Assembly (NCBI GenBank): GCA_964512955.1
Contig: CAZEKX010000002.1
Location: forward strand, 3,767 to 67,766
DNA length: 64,000 bases
Source of the DNA: HGM04593 sp964512955
GTDB taxonomy: Bacteria > Bacteroidota > Bacteroidia > Bacteroidales > Bacteroidaceae
Direction: 5' to 3'
Position numbers and translations under genes: made by a program. Below are positions 25,157 to 35,300 of the stretch, one piece after another (within the stretch, counting starts at the first letter, position 1; each line of letters begins with the position of its first letter). The notes beneath the pieces are model-generated. The model was given only the letters and a program-made list of their open reading frames with translations, made no database searches and was not told where the DNA came from.

Positions 25157-26859
25157 ACTATTATACCGATAATAAAATATTAAAGCACTATTTAGAGCAT
25201 CCTTTGATGCGTCGTATAGTGGAGATGAAAGAGCATGGCTACACCCAAGCAACCGAGTACGATTATGCTCCTATAGATTTTGAAGAGGCTATAGAGGGGT
25301 ACGAGGGTATACTGAACCTGGTTGGTGAATTGTGTGCCGAATTTGTTGCTCCTAATGCCATGGAGATAGAGACTGCCGGTCCTACACTCGAAAACGGCAG
25401 AGTTAAATATGCTCCTGCTACAGAGCAGAACCTCGACCTGTTCCGTAAAGCAGGTCTCATGGGTATATCTCTGCCTCGTTGCTATGGCGGACTCAACTTC
25501 CCCATGACTATTTTTACTCTTATAGTGGATGTTATGAGTCGTGCCGATGCTGCTTTTGGTAACCTTTGGTCTTTGCAGGATTGTGCCGAAACAATAAATA
25601 ACTTTGGAAGTGAGGAACAACGGCAGAAATATCTGCCACGTGTTTGTGCCGGTGAAACCATGTCTATGGACCTTACGGAACCCGATGCCGGTAGCGACCT
25701 GCAGAGTGTTTGTCTGAAAGCAACATTCAGTGAAGAGGATAATTGTTGGTATCTCGACGGTGTTAAACGTTTTATCACTAATGGCGACAGTGATATTCAC
25801 CTTGTTCTGGCACGTAGCGAAGAGGGTAGCGTTGACGGTCGTGGTCTCTCACTCTTCTTGGTTAATAAAAGTTGTGGAAAGGTACATACACGTCGCATAG
25901 AAGATAAAATGGGTATTCATGGTTCTCCCACATGCGAAATTGTATTTAATCATGCTCCTGCCGAGTTGTGCGGTAGCCGTCGTATGGGTCTCATAAAATA
26001 CGTGATGTCGCTTATGAACGGTGCTCGTTTGAGTATTGCTACTCAAAGTGTAGGCTTGGCACAGGCAACATATAACGAGGCTGTGGAGTATGCCAATAGC
26101 AGAAAACAGTTTGGTAAGGAGATAGTAAACTTTCCTGCCGTATACGATATGTTGGGAACAATGAAAGCCCGCCTCGATGCAGCCCGAAGCCTGCTTTATG
26201 AAACATCGCGCAGTGTCGATATGACTTCACTTTTCAATGACATGGCTCGTGAGCGTTCGCTCACTCCCGAAGAGCGTACTGAATCGAAACTGTTTGCAAA
26301 GAAGGCCGATGCTCTGACTCCAATAGTTAAGGGTATAGGTAGTGAAATCGCAAACCAAAATGCATACGATTGTGTACAGGTTCATGGCGGTTCGGGATAT
26401 ATGCGTGACTATGTTTGTGAACGTCTATATCGCGATGCACGTATTACATCGATATACGAGGGTACAACGCAATTACAGGTTGTTGCAGCCATTCGTTATG
26501 CTACAGGCGGATACTACTCACAGTTGTTGGATGAGTATCTTTCGGTAAATATACCCGAAACTCTTAAGCCTTTGCATGCACGTATAGCGGCATTAGTAGA
26601 GATGTACAAAGTGTCTTTGACTTCTGTACAGGCACTTGGCGATCAAGAAAGCCTCGACTTTCTTGCACGTCGTATATATGAGATGGCTTCGTATTGTATT
26701 ATGGCATCACTGTTGCTGCTCGATGCTTCGGCAAACGAGGAACTCTTTACCTCGTCTCTCAACCGTTTTGTGGCAATGTCAGAGGCTATAGTAACAGGAC
26801 ATGCTACATATATACGTAATTTCAACCCCCAAATATTGGAATACTATAAAAACAGATAA
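25153..26859 (+). CDS. Acyl-CoA dehydrogenase with C-terminal extension
   Basis: 568 residues, against about 380 for a plain short-chain enzyme. The conserved core is clear: GLMGISLPRCYGGLNFP, DLTEPDAGSDLQSV (flavin contact), SRKQFGKEIVNFPAV, VQVHGGSGYMRDY and IYEGTTQLQ, in which the Glu is the catalytic base of the family. About 110 residues after this form an additional helical domain, as in several long Bacteroidota members. It oxidises an acyl-CoA to the enoyl-CoA and passes electrons to EtfAB, whose genes overlap it by 4 nt. The substrate cannot be named; in fermenting anaerobes it may run in reverse, reducing an enoyl-CoA. Confidence 0.92.
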   Translation: MNYYTDNKILKHYLEHPLMRRIVEMKEHGYTQATEYDYAPIDFEEAIEGYEGILNLVGELCAEFVAPNAMEIETAGPTLENGRVKYAPATEQNLDLFRKAGLMGISLPRCYGGLNFPMTIFTLIVDVMSRADAAFGNLWSLQDCAETINNFGSEEQRQKYLPRVCAGETMSMDLTEPDAGSDLQSVCLKATFSEEDNCWYLDGVKRFITNGDSDIHLVLARSEEGSVDGRGLSLFLVNKSCGKVHTRRIEDKMGIHGSPTCEIVFNHAPAELCGSRRMGLIKYVMSLMNGARLSIATQSVGLAQATYNEAVEYANSRKQFGKEIVNFPAVYDMLGTMKARLDAARSLLYETSRSVDMTSLFNDMARERSLTPEERTESKLFAKKADALTPIVKGIGSEIANQNAYDCVQVHGGSGYMRDYVCERLYRDARITSIYEGTTQLQVVAAIRYATGGYYSQLLDEYLSVNIPETLKPLHARIAALVEMYKVSLTSVQALGDQESLDFLARRIYEMASYCIMASLLLLDASANEELFTSSLNRFVAMSEAIVTGHATYIRNFNPQILEYYKNR

Positions 26860-26861
26860 TA

Positions 26862-27443
26862 ATGGATAATATTACAAACATGTATATGCGTGTAGCATAT
26901 ACATTGGTATCGCACAAAAACGGAGAGAGTGAAGAGGTAGAAAAGACAACACGCGAACAACCCTTCAGTTTTCTTACCGGTGTAGGTTATACTCTCGACG
27001 CTTTCGAAGATAATCTGAAAGATTTAAAGAAAGGTGATGAGTTCGATTTTACAATACCTTTTGCCGATGCTTACGGAGAATACGACCCCGATCATGTACA
27101 GGATTTCAATCGGGACGTGTTTACTATCGATGGTAAGTTCGACTCTGCACATATCTTTGAAGGTAATGTTGTTGAGATGATGCGTGCCGACGGTTCTCCT
27201 ATTTTAGGTACAGTTAAAGAGGTAACTCCTTTTAAGGTTACAATGGATTTTAATCATCCTCTTGCCGGTTGCGATTTACAGTTCATGGGAATAATCGTAG
27301 AGTCCCGCCCTGCAAAAGAGTCGGAAATGAAAAAATTCTATGACTCCTTGAAGGCATCTCAACAAGGTTGTGGTGGATGTAGCGGCTGTAACGGCGGTGG
27401 TTGTGGCGATGGTGGTTGTAACGACGGTTGTGGCTGTCATTGA
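26862..27443 (+). CDS. slyD: SlyD-like FKBP peptidyl-prolyl isomerase with metal-binding tail
   Basis: 193 residues. An FKBP half-domain (VAYTLVSHKNGE, LTGVGYTLDAFEDNLKDLKK), an inserted chaperone flap domain (FADAYGEYDPDHVQDF to about residue 130) and the SlyD signature MDFNHPLAG are in the right order. The C-terminus (about residues 168-193) is a Gly/Cys tail with seven Cys and a final His, typical of the nickel/zinc-binding end of SlyD. It is a cytosolic prolyl isomerase and folding helper, often linked to metalloenzyme assembly. It lies two bases after the acyl-CoA dehydrogenase gene. ATG 26862 is used; ATG 26880 or 26886 could also serve. Confidence 0.9.
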   Translation: MDNITNMYMRVAYTLVSHKNGESEEVEKTTREQPFSFLTGVGYTLDAFEDNLKDLKKGDEFDFTIPFADAYGEYDPDHVQDFNRDVFTIDGKFDSAHIFEGNVVEMMRADGSPILGTVKEVTPFKVTMDFNHPLAGCDLQFMGIIVESRPAKESEMKKFYDSLKASQQGCGGCSGCNGGGCGDGGCNDGCGCH

Positions 27444-27477
27444 TTTTGTAGATTACAAAGATAGAATCTGACATATT

Positions 27478-28551
27478 ATGAATAGTTTCGGTAGAATATT
27501 GCGACTCACCACCTTCGGAGAGTCGCATGGAGTTGCCATCGGGGGAGTTCTCGATGGCTATCCTTCGGGTATAGAGATAGACGAGGAGTTTGTTCGCAGC
27601 GAGATGCAACGTCGTCGTCCCGGTCAGAGTGCCGTTACCACCTCGCGAAATGAAGCCGACGAGGTGGAGTTTCTTTCCGGCATTTTCGAAGGTAAGTCTA
27701 CCGGTACTCCCATTGCTTTTGTTATTCGTAATACAAACAATCGTAGTAACGACTATGGTAATTTGCGAGACGCATATCGTCCTTCACATGCCGATTATGT
27801 CTATGATGTAAAATATGGCATACGCGACTATCGTGGAGGCGGTCGCTCTTCGGCACGCGAAACAGCAGTACGTGTTTGTGCCGGTGCTTTGGCAAAATTG
27901 GCCCTCGATAAAATTGGAATATCTGTTGTTGCCTACACATCGCAAGTCGGTGATGTGGCTCTTGAACATAACTATGAAGGTTATGACCTTTCGTTGGTCG
28001 AGAGTAATCCTGTGCGTTGTCCCGACATGGCAAAGGCTGCTGAAATGGAACAACTGATTCTCGATGTCAAACGTTGTGGCGATACGGTTGGCGGTGTGGT
28101 CTCTTGTGTGGTTAAGGGTGTCCAGGCTGGGCTTGGCGAACCGCTTTATGATAAATTGTCGGCACGTTTGGCACACTCAATGCTATCAATAAATGCGGCT
28201 AAAGGCTTTGAGTATGGCAATGGCTTTGCTTCGGTGTGTGGTCGTGGCTCTTGTCAGAACGACATATTCTTGAAAGGAGAAAACGGTATAACCACTTCCA
28301 CCAATAATAGTGGTGGAATTCAGGGTGGCATATCTAATGGACAAGATATCTATTTTCGTGTGGCATTCAAGCCTGTGGCTACAGTGCTTATGGAACAAGA
28401 GACTGTAACACGTTCAGGTGAAGAGACTACTGTTACTGCACGCGGACGACATGACCCTTGTGTGGTGCCTCGTGCCGTTCCGGTGGTAGAGGCAATGACC
28501 GCACTCGCTATTCTCGATTTCTATCTTATAGATAGAACCACAAGGTTGTAA
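27478..28551 (+). CDS. aroC: Chorismate synthase
   Basis: 357 residues, normal length. The family motifs are all present: FGESHGVAIGGVLDGYPSG at the start, the RPGQSAVTTSRNEADEVEFL substrate/FMN loop, DYRGGGRSSARETAVRV in the middle and TNNSGGIQGGISNGQDIYF near residue 277. It makes chorismate from 5-enolpyruvylshikimate-3-phosphate using reduced FMN, the last common step of aromatic amino acid and folate synthesis; cytoplasmic. It stands 34 nt after slyD on the same strand and is probably co-transcribed. No other shikimate gene is near. Confidence 0.97.
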   Translation: MNSFGRILRLTTFGESHGVAIGGVLDGYPSGIEIDEEFVRSEMQRRRPGQSAVTTSRNEADEVEFLSGIFEGKSTGTPIAFVIRNTNNRSNDYGNLRDAYRPSHADYVYDVKYGIRDYRGGGRSSARETAVRVCAGALAKLALDKIGISVVAYTSQVGDVALEHNYEGYDLSLVESNPVRCPDMAKAAEMEQLILDVKRCGDTVGGVVSCVVKGVQAGLGEPLYDKLSARLAHSMLSINAAKGFEYGNGFASVCGRGSCQNDIFLKGENGITTSTNNSGGIQGGISNGQDIYFRVAFKPVATVLMEQETVTRSGEETTVTARGRHDPCVVPRAVPVVEAMTALAILDFYLIDRTTRL

Positions 28552-28640
28552 ATCTTAGGTATACAGGATAAATAAACCTGTAAATCTTACTGCTTTTTCG
28601 GAATTATTAGATAACTTCGCGCAATTAAGCGAGAATAACT

Positions 28641-30530
28641 ATGAATAAAACATCTGTAAATAGCACAGTTGCTAAATCTAAATCTCCGAAGAAGACACAC
28701 AATTGGCAATTGCAATTTGTTGTTGCCTATTTTGTTGTGTTGTGGGTTTTGTTGTCGTTCTACGAGCAGTCTCAAATGGTTCGTATCGAGGCACAATCTC
28801 TCTTTCTGTTCGACGAGATTTTTTTTGATAATATGATGAAATCGCCGGCAGGCTTGTTGGCGTATGCCGGTTGTTTCTTAACACAATTTTTGTATTATCC
28901 GGTATTGGGAGCGGCTATATTTGTTATGCTGCTTCTTCTGCTATTCTTCTTGGTTAAAAGAGTCTTTTCGATACCAAAAAAGTTCCTGTTATTGGCTCTT
29001 GTGCCATCGGTATTTATAGTTGCGTCGAATACCCAGTTCGGTTATCTTATTTACCACATCAAACATCCCGGTTGGTACTTTGTGACTGTAATAGGTGCCA
29101 TTGTGGCACTACTGGCAATATGGCTCTATCGTAAATTGTCATGGAAACTCTCTATTCCTTTTCTTTTGCTTTGGGTTTGTTTGGGTTTCCCGCTTTTTGG
29201 TGTCTTTGCACTATTCTCTGCTTTATGTATGGGTGCAATAAGCATTTCAGAATCTGTAAAGAAGGGGACAGGAATATCTTTTGCAAGTGTGTTGCCGTTT
29301 ATTGTTGCTCTGTTGCTGGCTGTGGCAGTTCCTCTTTTCTATTACTATCAATATTCAACTGTTGCCATTGAAAATATTCATTTGTCGGGTCTGCCGGTAT
29401 ATCATCTGGCTGTTGGTTCCGAATCGTTCACACATAGCCTTATACCATATTGGATTCCTTTTGTATTGTTATTCTTTTATATATTTTTCTTAGCAATATA
29501 TTCAAATCGTATAAAGGTCGGTACAAGAAAGAAAAATGCCTTTTGTCTGTTGCTTGTGGCTGTTTTTATATTAGGTTTTCAGTATATGTACTGGTATAAT
29601 AATACAAACTTTCGTATCGAAAATCAGCAGGACTGTGCCATGTGGAATGGCGAGTGGCGTTCTGTGGCAGATTATGCCCGTAACACCGAACTGCCTTCAC
29701 GACAAATAGTCTTGAACAGAAATATTGCTTTACTTTATCTTGGTACTGCCGGTTCCGAAATGTTTACCTATCCCGATGGCAGTTCCGAAATAGATGCTCC
29801 CATGAATGTGCATCTTACTCATACAGGGGGAATGATGTCCTATTATTGCTATGGAAGGTTTAACTTCTGCTATAGATGGTGTGTCGAGAATGCGGTTGAA
29901 TATGGGTGGAAGGTTGAGTATCTTAAACACTCTGTTCGCAGTATGCTTTTGTCCGGTGAGTATACCGTCGCGGAACGTTACATAAATATATTAAAGCATA
30001 CCCTGTTCCATAAATCGTGGGCAGAGCATTATGAGAAATTTCTGAATAAAAAAGAGATAATAGAGAAGGTTCCTGAATTCGCTATGCCATTGCAAATGGC
30101 GCATTTCCCCGATATGCTCGACGTAGATGACTCGTTTGTCGAGGTCTATCTGTTGAAAAATATCCCCTCTTATCTTTATACCGATACTCCACCGTTGTAT
30201 GCCGAGGCTGCACTGATGTCTGTACTGACACGAAAAGACCGTAAACTCTTTTGGAATACACTTGTGGCTTATCTGTCGGGGCGTAATCAGGTACGTTTGC
30301 CCATTCACTATCAAGAGGCAATTGTGTTGTTCTCAAATCTGGATAGAAATGTAGATGCATCGCAAATACCAATAGACGAAGGAGTGCGTATGCGTTTCTC
30401 ATCGTTCATGAAGAGAGCGAAGAGTTACAAGGGAATGAAAGAGAAAGAGATTGCACACCATTTTAAAGATGATTTCGGTGATACATATTGGTATTTCTAT
30501 TTCTTTGTACGTGATATAAAAAGTAATTAA
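28641..30530 (+). CDS. DUF6057-type polytopic membrane protein
   Basis: 629 residues. About nine to ten hydrophobic helices occupy residues 25-320, beginning with QFVVAYFVVLWVLLSF, followed by a soluble domain of about 300 residues (from about residue 330: NTNFRIENQQDCAMWNGEW) with helical, TPR-like segments. It matches the layout of Bacteroidota DUF6057 proteins. Biochemical role is unknown to me; a membrane scaffold with a periplasmic domain fits the topology. The PD40 lipoprotein gene starts 27 nt after its stop, so they are likely co-transcribed, and both precede the long FAS1-SusCD operon. The ATG is at 28641 after an A-rich leader. Confidence 0.65.
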   Translation: MNKTSVNSTVAKSKSPKKTHNWQLQFVVAYFVVLWVLLSFYEQSQMVRIEAQSLFLFDEIFFDNMMKSPAGLLAYAGCFLTQFLYYPVLGAAIFVMLLLLLFFLVKRVFSIPKKFLLLALVPSVFIVASNTQFGYLIYHIKHPGWYFVTVIGAIVALLAIWLYRKLSWKLSIPFLLLWVCLGFPLFGVFALFSALCMGAISISESVKKGTGISFASVLPFIVALLLAVAVPLFYYYQYSTVAIENIHLSGLPVYHLAVGSESFTHSLIPYWIPFVLLFFYIFFLAIYSNRIKVGTRKKNAFCLLLVAVFILGFQYMYWYNNTNFRIENQQDCAMWNGEWRSVADYARNTELPSRQIVLNRNIALLYLGTAGSEMFTYPDGSSEIDAPMNVHLTHTGGMMSYYCYGRFNFCYRWCVENAVEYGWKVEYLKHSVRSMLLSGEYTVAERYINILKHTLFHKSWAEHYEKFLNKKEIIEKVPEFAMPLQMAHFPDMLDVDDSFVEVYLLKNIPSYLYTDTPPLYAEAALMSVLTRKDRKLFWNTLVAYLSGRNQVRLPIHYQEAIVLFSNLDRNVDASQIPIDEGVRMRFSSFMKRAKSYKGMKEKEIAHHFKDDFGDTYWYFYFFVRDIKSN

Positions 30531-30557
30531 TATAGACAACGCATATCATACTGTTTT

Positions 30558-32060
30558 ATGAAAAAATCAATTAATTATCTGTTCGTGGTATCTGTATTGT
30601 GCATGGTAGCATGTACACCATCGTTGCCCGAAAAGTATACAACTATAGATAAGTTGCCTTCGGTTTACCCCGACTATACCAATGTAACAATACCTTGTAA
30701 CATAGCCCCGCTTACCTTTAAAATAGATAATACAGCCGATAAGTTTGTTACACGTTTATCGTGTAACGACGTTCAGGTGGTTCTTGCCGGTGCCAATGTC
30801 CGTCCGTCGCAAAAAGAGTGGGAAAAGTTGCTTTCGGTTGCAACTGGTAAAGAGATAAATGTAGAGGTATATGCATGTGAAGGAGATAAATGGAACGCAT
30901 ATAAATCATTTTCATATTATGTCTCTCCCGACACAATAGACCAATATATTTCGTACCGTCTAATTCAGCCCTCGTATGTGTGTTACGAAATGCTCTCCAT
31001 AAATCAGCGTAATTTGTCGAATTACGACGAAGATGTTATATATACCAATATCCTTGCGTCATCCGAGGATAAAGGGCAATGCATTAATTGTCATGCCTAT
31101 AAAAATTATAGAACCGACAATATGCAGTTTCACATGAGACAGCAAAACGGTGGAACACTATTTGTGCATAACGGTAATGCATTTAAACTGAATATGAATA
31201 CCGACTCTACACTCTCGGCAGGTGTATATCCTGCATTTAATCCTGTGTACGATGTTGTTGCATATTCGGTAAACAAAACAGGTCAGATATTCCACACTAA
31301 GCATCCCAATAAGGTTGAAGTTCAAGACCTTTATAGCGATATAATACTTTATAACCCTGTGGCAAATGTTGTTACAAATGTGGTGAATGACAACGAAGAT
31401 TTGGAGGTGTTCCCATGGTGGTCGCCCGATGGTCGTACACTCTATTATGGCTCCGCACATTTCGAAGTGTTGGATACTGCCAACGAACGAATGAAAGAGG
31501 AGGTGCTTCGCTATCGCGAAATAAAATACGATATATTACGTCGTTCATGGAATCCCGAAACATTCGTATTCGGTGAGGCCGATACAGTGTTTGCCGCAAC
31601 AAAATTGGGTAAGAGCGCAACATTTCCACGTGTCTCTCCCGACGGTCGTTATCTGCTCTTTGCACTTGGTGAATATGGTTGCTTTCATGTTTGGCATCAC
31701 GATGCAGACCTCTATCTGCAGGACCTGCAAACAGGTAAATATTGGCCATTGACCGAGGCGAATTCTCCACATGCCGAAAGTTATCATTCGTGGAGCAGTA
31801 ATTCTCGTTGGATACTCTTCTCTAGCCGTCGCGATGATACCAATTATACCCGTTTGTATATTGCTCATATATCTCCCGATGGCAAACCTTCAAAGGCATT
31901 TGTCTTGCCTCAGAAATCACCAAATTTCTATCCTCTTTTCGATAGGTCGTATAATGTTCCGGAATTTATGGTGGAGCCTGTGAGGTTTACTCCCCACTGT
32001 TTTGCGGAGATTGCTCGTGGCGAAGAGACCTCTGTTAAATATTCTGTTGACGGTATGTGA
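30558..32060 (+). CDS. PD40/TolB-like beta-propeller lipoprotein with CxxCH motif
   Basis: 500 residues. The signal peptide ends CMVACTP with lipid Cys19. After an N-terminal beta-sandwich-like region comes the heme c-type motif Cys175-Ile-Asn-Cys178-His179. The C-terminal half has PD40/TolB-like propeller blades: WWSPDGRTLYYGSAHF, RVSPDGRYLLFALGEY, WSSNSRWILFSSRRDD, AHISPDGKPSKAF. PD40 lipoproteins are envelope proteins that bind peptides, sugars or partner proteins. If the CxxCH binds heme, the protein would be a periplasmic electron carrier or heme-sensing component, but a lone motif may also be structural. It lies 27 nt after the DUF6057 gene. A terminator follows at 32102. Confidence 0.7.
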   Translation: MKKSINYLFVVSVLCMVACTPSLPEKYTTIDKLPSVYPDYTNVTIPCNIAPLTFKIDNTADKFVTRLSCNDVQVVLAGANVRPSQKEWEKLLSVATGKEINVEVYACEGDKWNAYKSFSYYVSPDTIDQYISYRLIQPSYVCYEMLSINQRNLSNYDEDVIYTNILASSEDKGQCINCHAYKNYRTDNMQFHMRQQNGGTLFVHNGNAFKLNMNTDSTLSAGVYPAFNPVYDVVAYSVNKTGQIFHTKHPNKVEVQDLYSDIILYNPVANVVTNVVNDNEDLEVFPWWSPDGRTLYYGSAHFEVLDTANERMKEEVLRYREIKYDILRRSWNPETFVFGEADTVFAATKLGKSATFPRVSPDGRYLLFALGEYGCFHVWHHDADLYLQDLQTGKYWPLTEANSPHAESYHSWSSNSRWILFSSRRDDTNYTRLYIAHISPDGKPSKAFVLPQKSPNFYPLFDRSYNVPEFMVEPVRFTPHCFAEIARGEETSVKYSVDGM

Positions 32061-32101
32061 AAATTATCATTTATATGTTAATTAGTTGTAAATATGTATT
32101 T

Positions 32102-32144
32102 AAATGGCTTTTCTGCATTTTTTGCGAAAAGCCATTTCTTTTTT
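32102..32144 (+). terminator. Intrinsic terminator after the PD40 lipoprotein gene
   Basis: AAATGGCTTTTC (32102-32113) pairs perfectly with GAAAAGCCATTT (32126-32137), with further GCA/TGC pairs in the loop, and is followed by a C and a T-run (32138-32144). It separates the DUF6057/PD40 pair from the FAS1-SusCD operon, 240 nt of non-coding sequence in all. Confidence 0.85.
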
Positions 32145-32196
32145 AAGCCTTTTTTCGAAAAAAAAGTGTATATATCGATAAAATAATTCGTTTTTA

Positions 32197-32228
32197 TTTG
32201 AACATTTCCCGAAAAGCCTTATTTTTGC
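32197..32228 (+). promoter_or_regulatory. Promoter of the FAS1-SusC-SusD operon
   Basis: TTTG (32197-32200) and TATTTTTGC (32220-32228), an exact TAnnTTTGC, are 19 nt apart, matching the Bacteroidota consensus at both elements. The leader to ATG 32310 is about 75-80 nt, long enough for translational control. Confidence 0.8.
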
Positions 32229-32309
32229 ACATTACATGGTCTCTATTTTAGAGGTTGTGTGTTGTTTTGTGTTGTAGAAAATTCTAAATTAATTATAAAA
32301 TTTGTATTT

Positions 32310-35300
32310 ATGTTAAAACACCGTTTAAGTAAATTTTGCAGTACAACGTTTGTAGCGTTGTCTTTGCTTTTTACCGGTAGTTTCATTATGTCGTGTCAGG
32401 ATGCTTTTGATGAGTATTCATACGACGATGAGGAACCCGGTTGGTTAGGTTCAAGCATTTATGCTTTCCTGCAAGACGAGACAGATAAGGGTGGGGAACA
32501 TACTTATCGAAATTTCATGGCGATCATTGATCGTCTCGATATGAAAGATGTTCTCTCACGAACCGGTAGTAAAACCCTGTTTGTGGCAGATGATGCGGCT
32601 TTTGAGCGTTTCTATGCCAAGAATCGTTGGGGAGTAACATGTTTCGAAGATCTCACTGAGGTGCAAATGAAGTTGTTGCTCCGTAGTTCAATGCTCGACA
32701 ATGCATATCTTCTCGATATGTTGTCGAACTCTTCAAACTTGACACCGGATGGTACTCCTGCCGAGGGAGCATGTCTGCGTCGTGAAACCTCAAGTACAAT
32801 TGTCGATTCTGTTCCATTGTTTAAACCTGCCGATCTTCCTCAATACAACAAGTATTGGGACCGTTTCCGTACCCGTGAAGATGGCGTGCGTGTGGCGTTA
32901 GATGGAACAAAACCAATGATGGTTCATTTCTTGAATGACTATTTGAGGAATTATCAAATAACAAATGAAGATATGCAGATAATCTTCAATGGTCGTACAC
33001 GTAAAGATGATGAAGCATTCATTTATCAGGATAAAGTACTTGCCAGTGGAATTGTATACGAGGGTTATTCCGACGATACAATGACTGTAATATGTAAAAA
33101 CGGTTATGTATATCGTTTGGAGGATGTACTTGTAGCACCTTCCAATATGGCAGAGGAGTTGCGTAGTAATTCCGAAACCAAAATTTTCAGTCGCATTTTG
33201 GACCGTTTCTCAATACCTGTACACGACGGAAGAACTGAGGGCGGTGTAGACGAAATGTACAATAGAATCTACAACTATGGTAATGAACCCGATAGTGTTT
33301 TCATGCTTCGTTATCTTAATGAGTCTACTGCTCATACATTAGTAGGTGTTGATAATAGAAACTTGCCCATAACTACAATGGATGCGAGCAAGACATATAA
33401 TTTCTTGCCATTCGATCCGGGATGGAATCAATTCCACGAGTCCGGAGCTGCTGCCGAGGTAGATATGGCTGCAATGTTTGTCCCGAAGGACGAATATATG
33501 TATAAATTCTTTGCTCCGGGTGGTTCCGGATATTCGCTTGTGGAGAGATTCGCTCCCGATGTAGAGATAACAGACGATATTTACTCTATAATGCCTGCGT
33601 TGGATAGTATTCCAAACGATATTATCGTTGCATTTGTTGAGAACCTCATGAATAACTCTTTTGTAGCCAGTGTGCCCTCTAAGTTCGACTTGATACAGAA
33701 TGACAGCCATGAGGATTTAGGTGTAAAACCAAGTGATGTGGATTCATGCATTGTTGCAAATAACGGTGTAATATATATATTAAATAATGTGTTTGGTCCT
33801 GCAAAATATCGCTCGGTGTCGGCACCGCCTCTCATTCTTGACAATATGTCTGTAATGCAGCACCTCATAAGTCAGGAAAAGTACGACTCCTATCTCTTGG
33901 CTATGGATGCAGAGTATAGTTTTATTGTGCCCGATAACGATTATTTTGTTTATTACGATCCTGCTACATTAAAAACGGACGATCCCACAATGTATACTTA
34001 TCACTACGATAAGAAATATAAAGGTGCAACAGCAAGTTCCGATGCGAAGATGTGGTACAAAAAATCTAAATTTAAGGTAGAAAATAATAATTATGTAATA
34101 GAAGAGGATTCTGTTGGTGAAGGCACCGGTATAAGTTCTTCCATAGCACGTGAGTTATTGGACAACCTTATTATAATAGGTGCAATTGAGGACTCTGTAA
34201 CAAAGAACCAGTACCATAGAACAAAAGGTTACTCTACAATTAAATGTGTAAAAGAGAATGGTTCAATAACATTCTATGGTGGAGAACAATTGGAACTGGG
34301 ACGTAGAGTCGACACAAAAGAGTCTTACGGACAAGATAATGGTGTAACATATTGTACATACTCATTGGATGGAACAAATCCGTCAGGTATCCCTACACCT
34401 GCGACAAAATCGGTATATGCAAGAATGAAAGATGTTGCAAATTATTCCGAATTCTATAAATTATGTTCAGGTCCTGCCGGTGGTTGGTCTTCATTTATAG
34501 GAAAGGTTTATCCCGATGTTACTGAAGAAGATGCACAACTCGATTCAATAAGAGCATACTCTATATTTGCATCGGCAGAAAGCAGTGCAGAGGTACCTCT
34601 CGATTTTGCAGTGCCTTTCTTTAGTACATATCACTATTCTGTATATGTTCCTACAAATGATGCAATTAAAGAATTGCATAAGAAAGGTTTGCCTACATGG
34701 AACGATGCTTTGGCAGAGGCTAACGCAGGTAACATTGCAAGAGCGGCAACTATGATGCGTCAGATAAACAATTATGTTCGATATCACTTCCAGGATAATT
34801 CAATATTTGTCGATAAAGAATCTTTCTCCTTCGAGAATGCCGGTGTGAAATCTTCCTATGCTAACTTCGAAACCGCATCTATCAATTTCAATACAGGTCG
34901 TTTCTTGGAATTGCGTGTAGAGAGTGCTACAAATCCGCAAACCGGTCTTGAAACAATCTCATTGCGCGACGATGCAGGAAACACTGTTTATGTCATGAAT
35001 GAGGCTGGTAAAGAGGGTATTACATGGAATGTGATGGCACGTGATTTGCTATTGAGCAGTAGTAGTGAGCAACCTCAAAATGCAACTGCTATCTCCACAT
35101 CTTCATTTGCTGCAATACATCAAATAGATAAGGCATTGTTGTCAAATTCTTATATGGGATATGACGGCAACTTCTTACGTTATGCTGCTGATGGAGAACT
35201 TGTAGATACTATGACTGTTGCAAATGCTCCCGTAAATGCAGGTAATGTAACTGTCGACGAAGTAAACAAATATCTTGTTGCTGCTTGTGGCGAGATAGTT

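Noticed and set aside
25192..25800. Minus-strand open frame of 202 codons inside the acyl-CoA dehydrogenase gene
   Set aside because: Shadow of a conserved enzyme; no motif and no fitting promoter.
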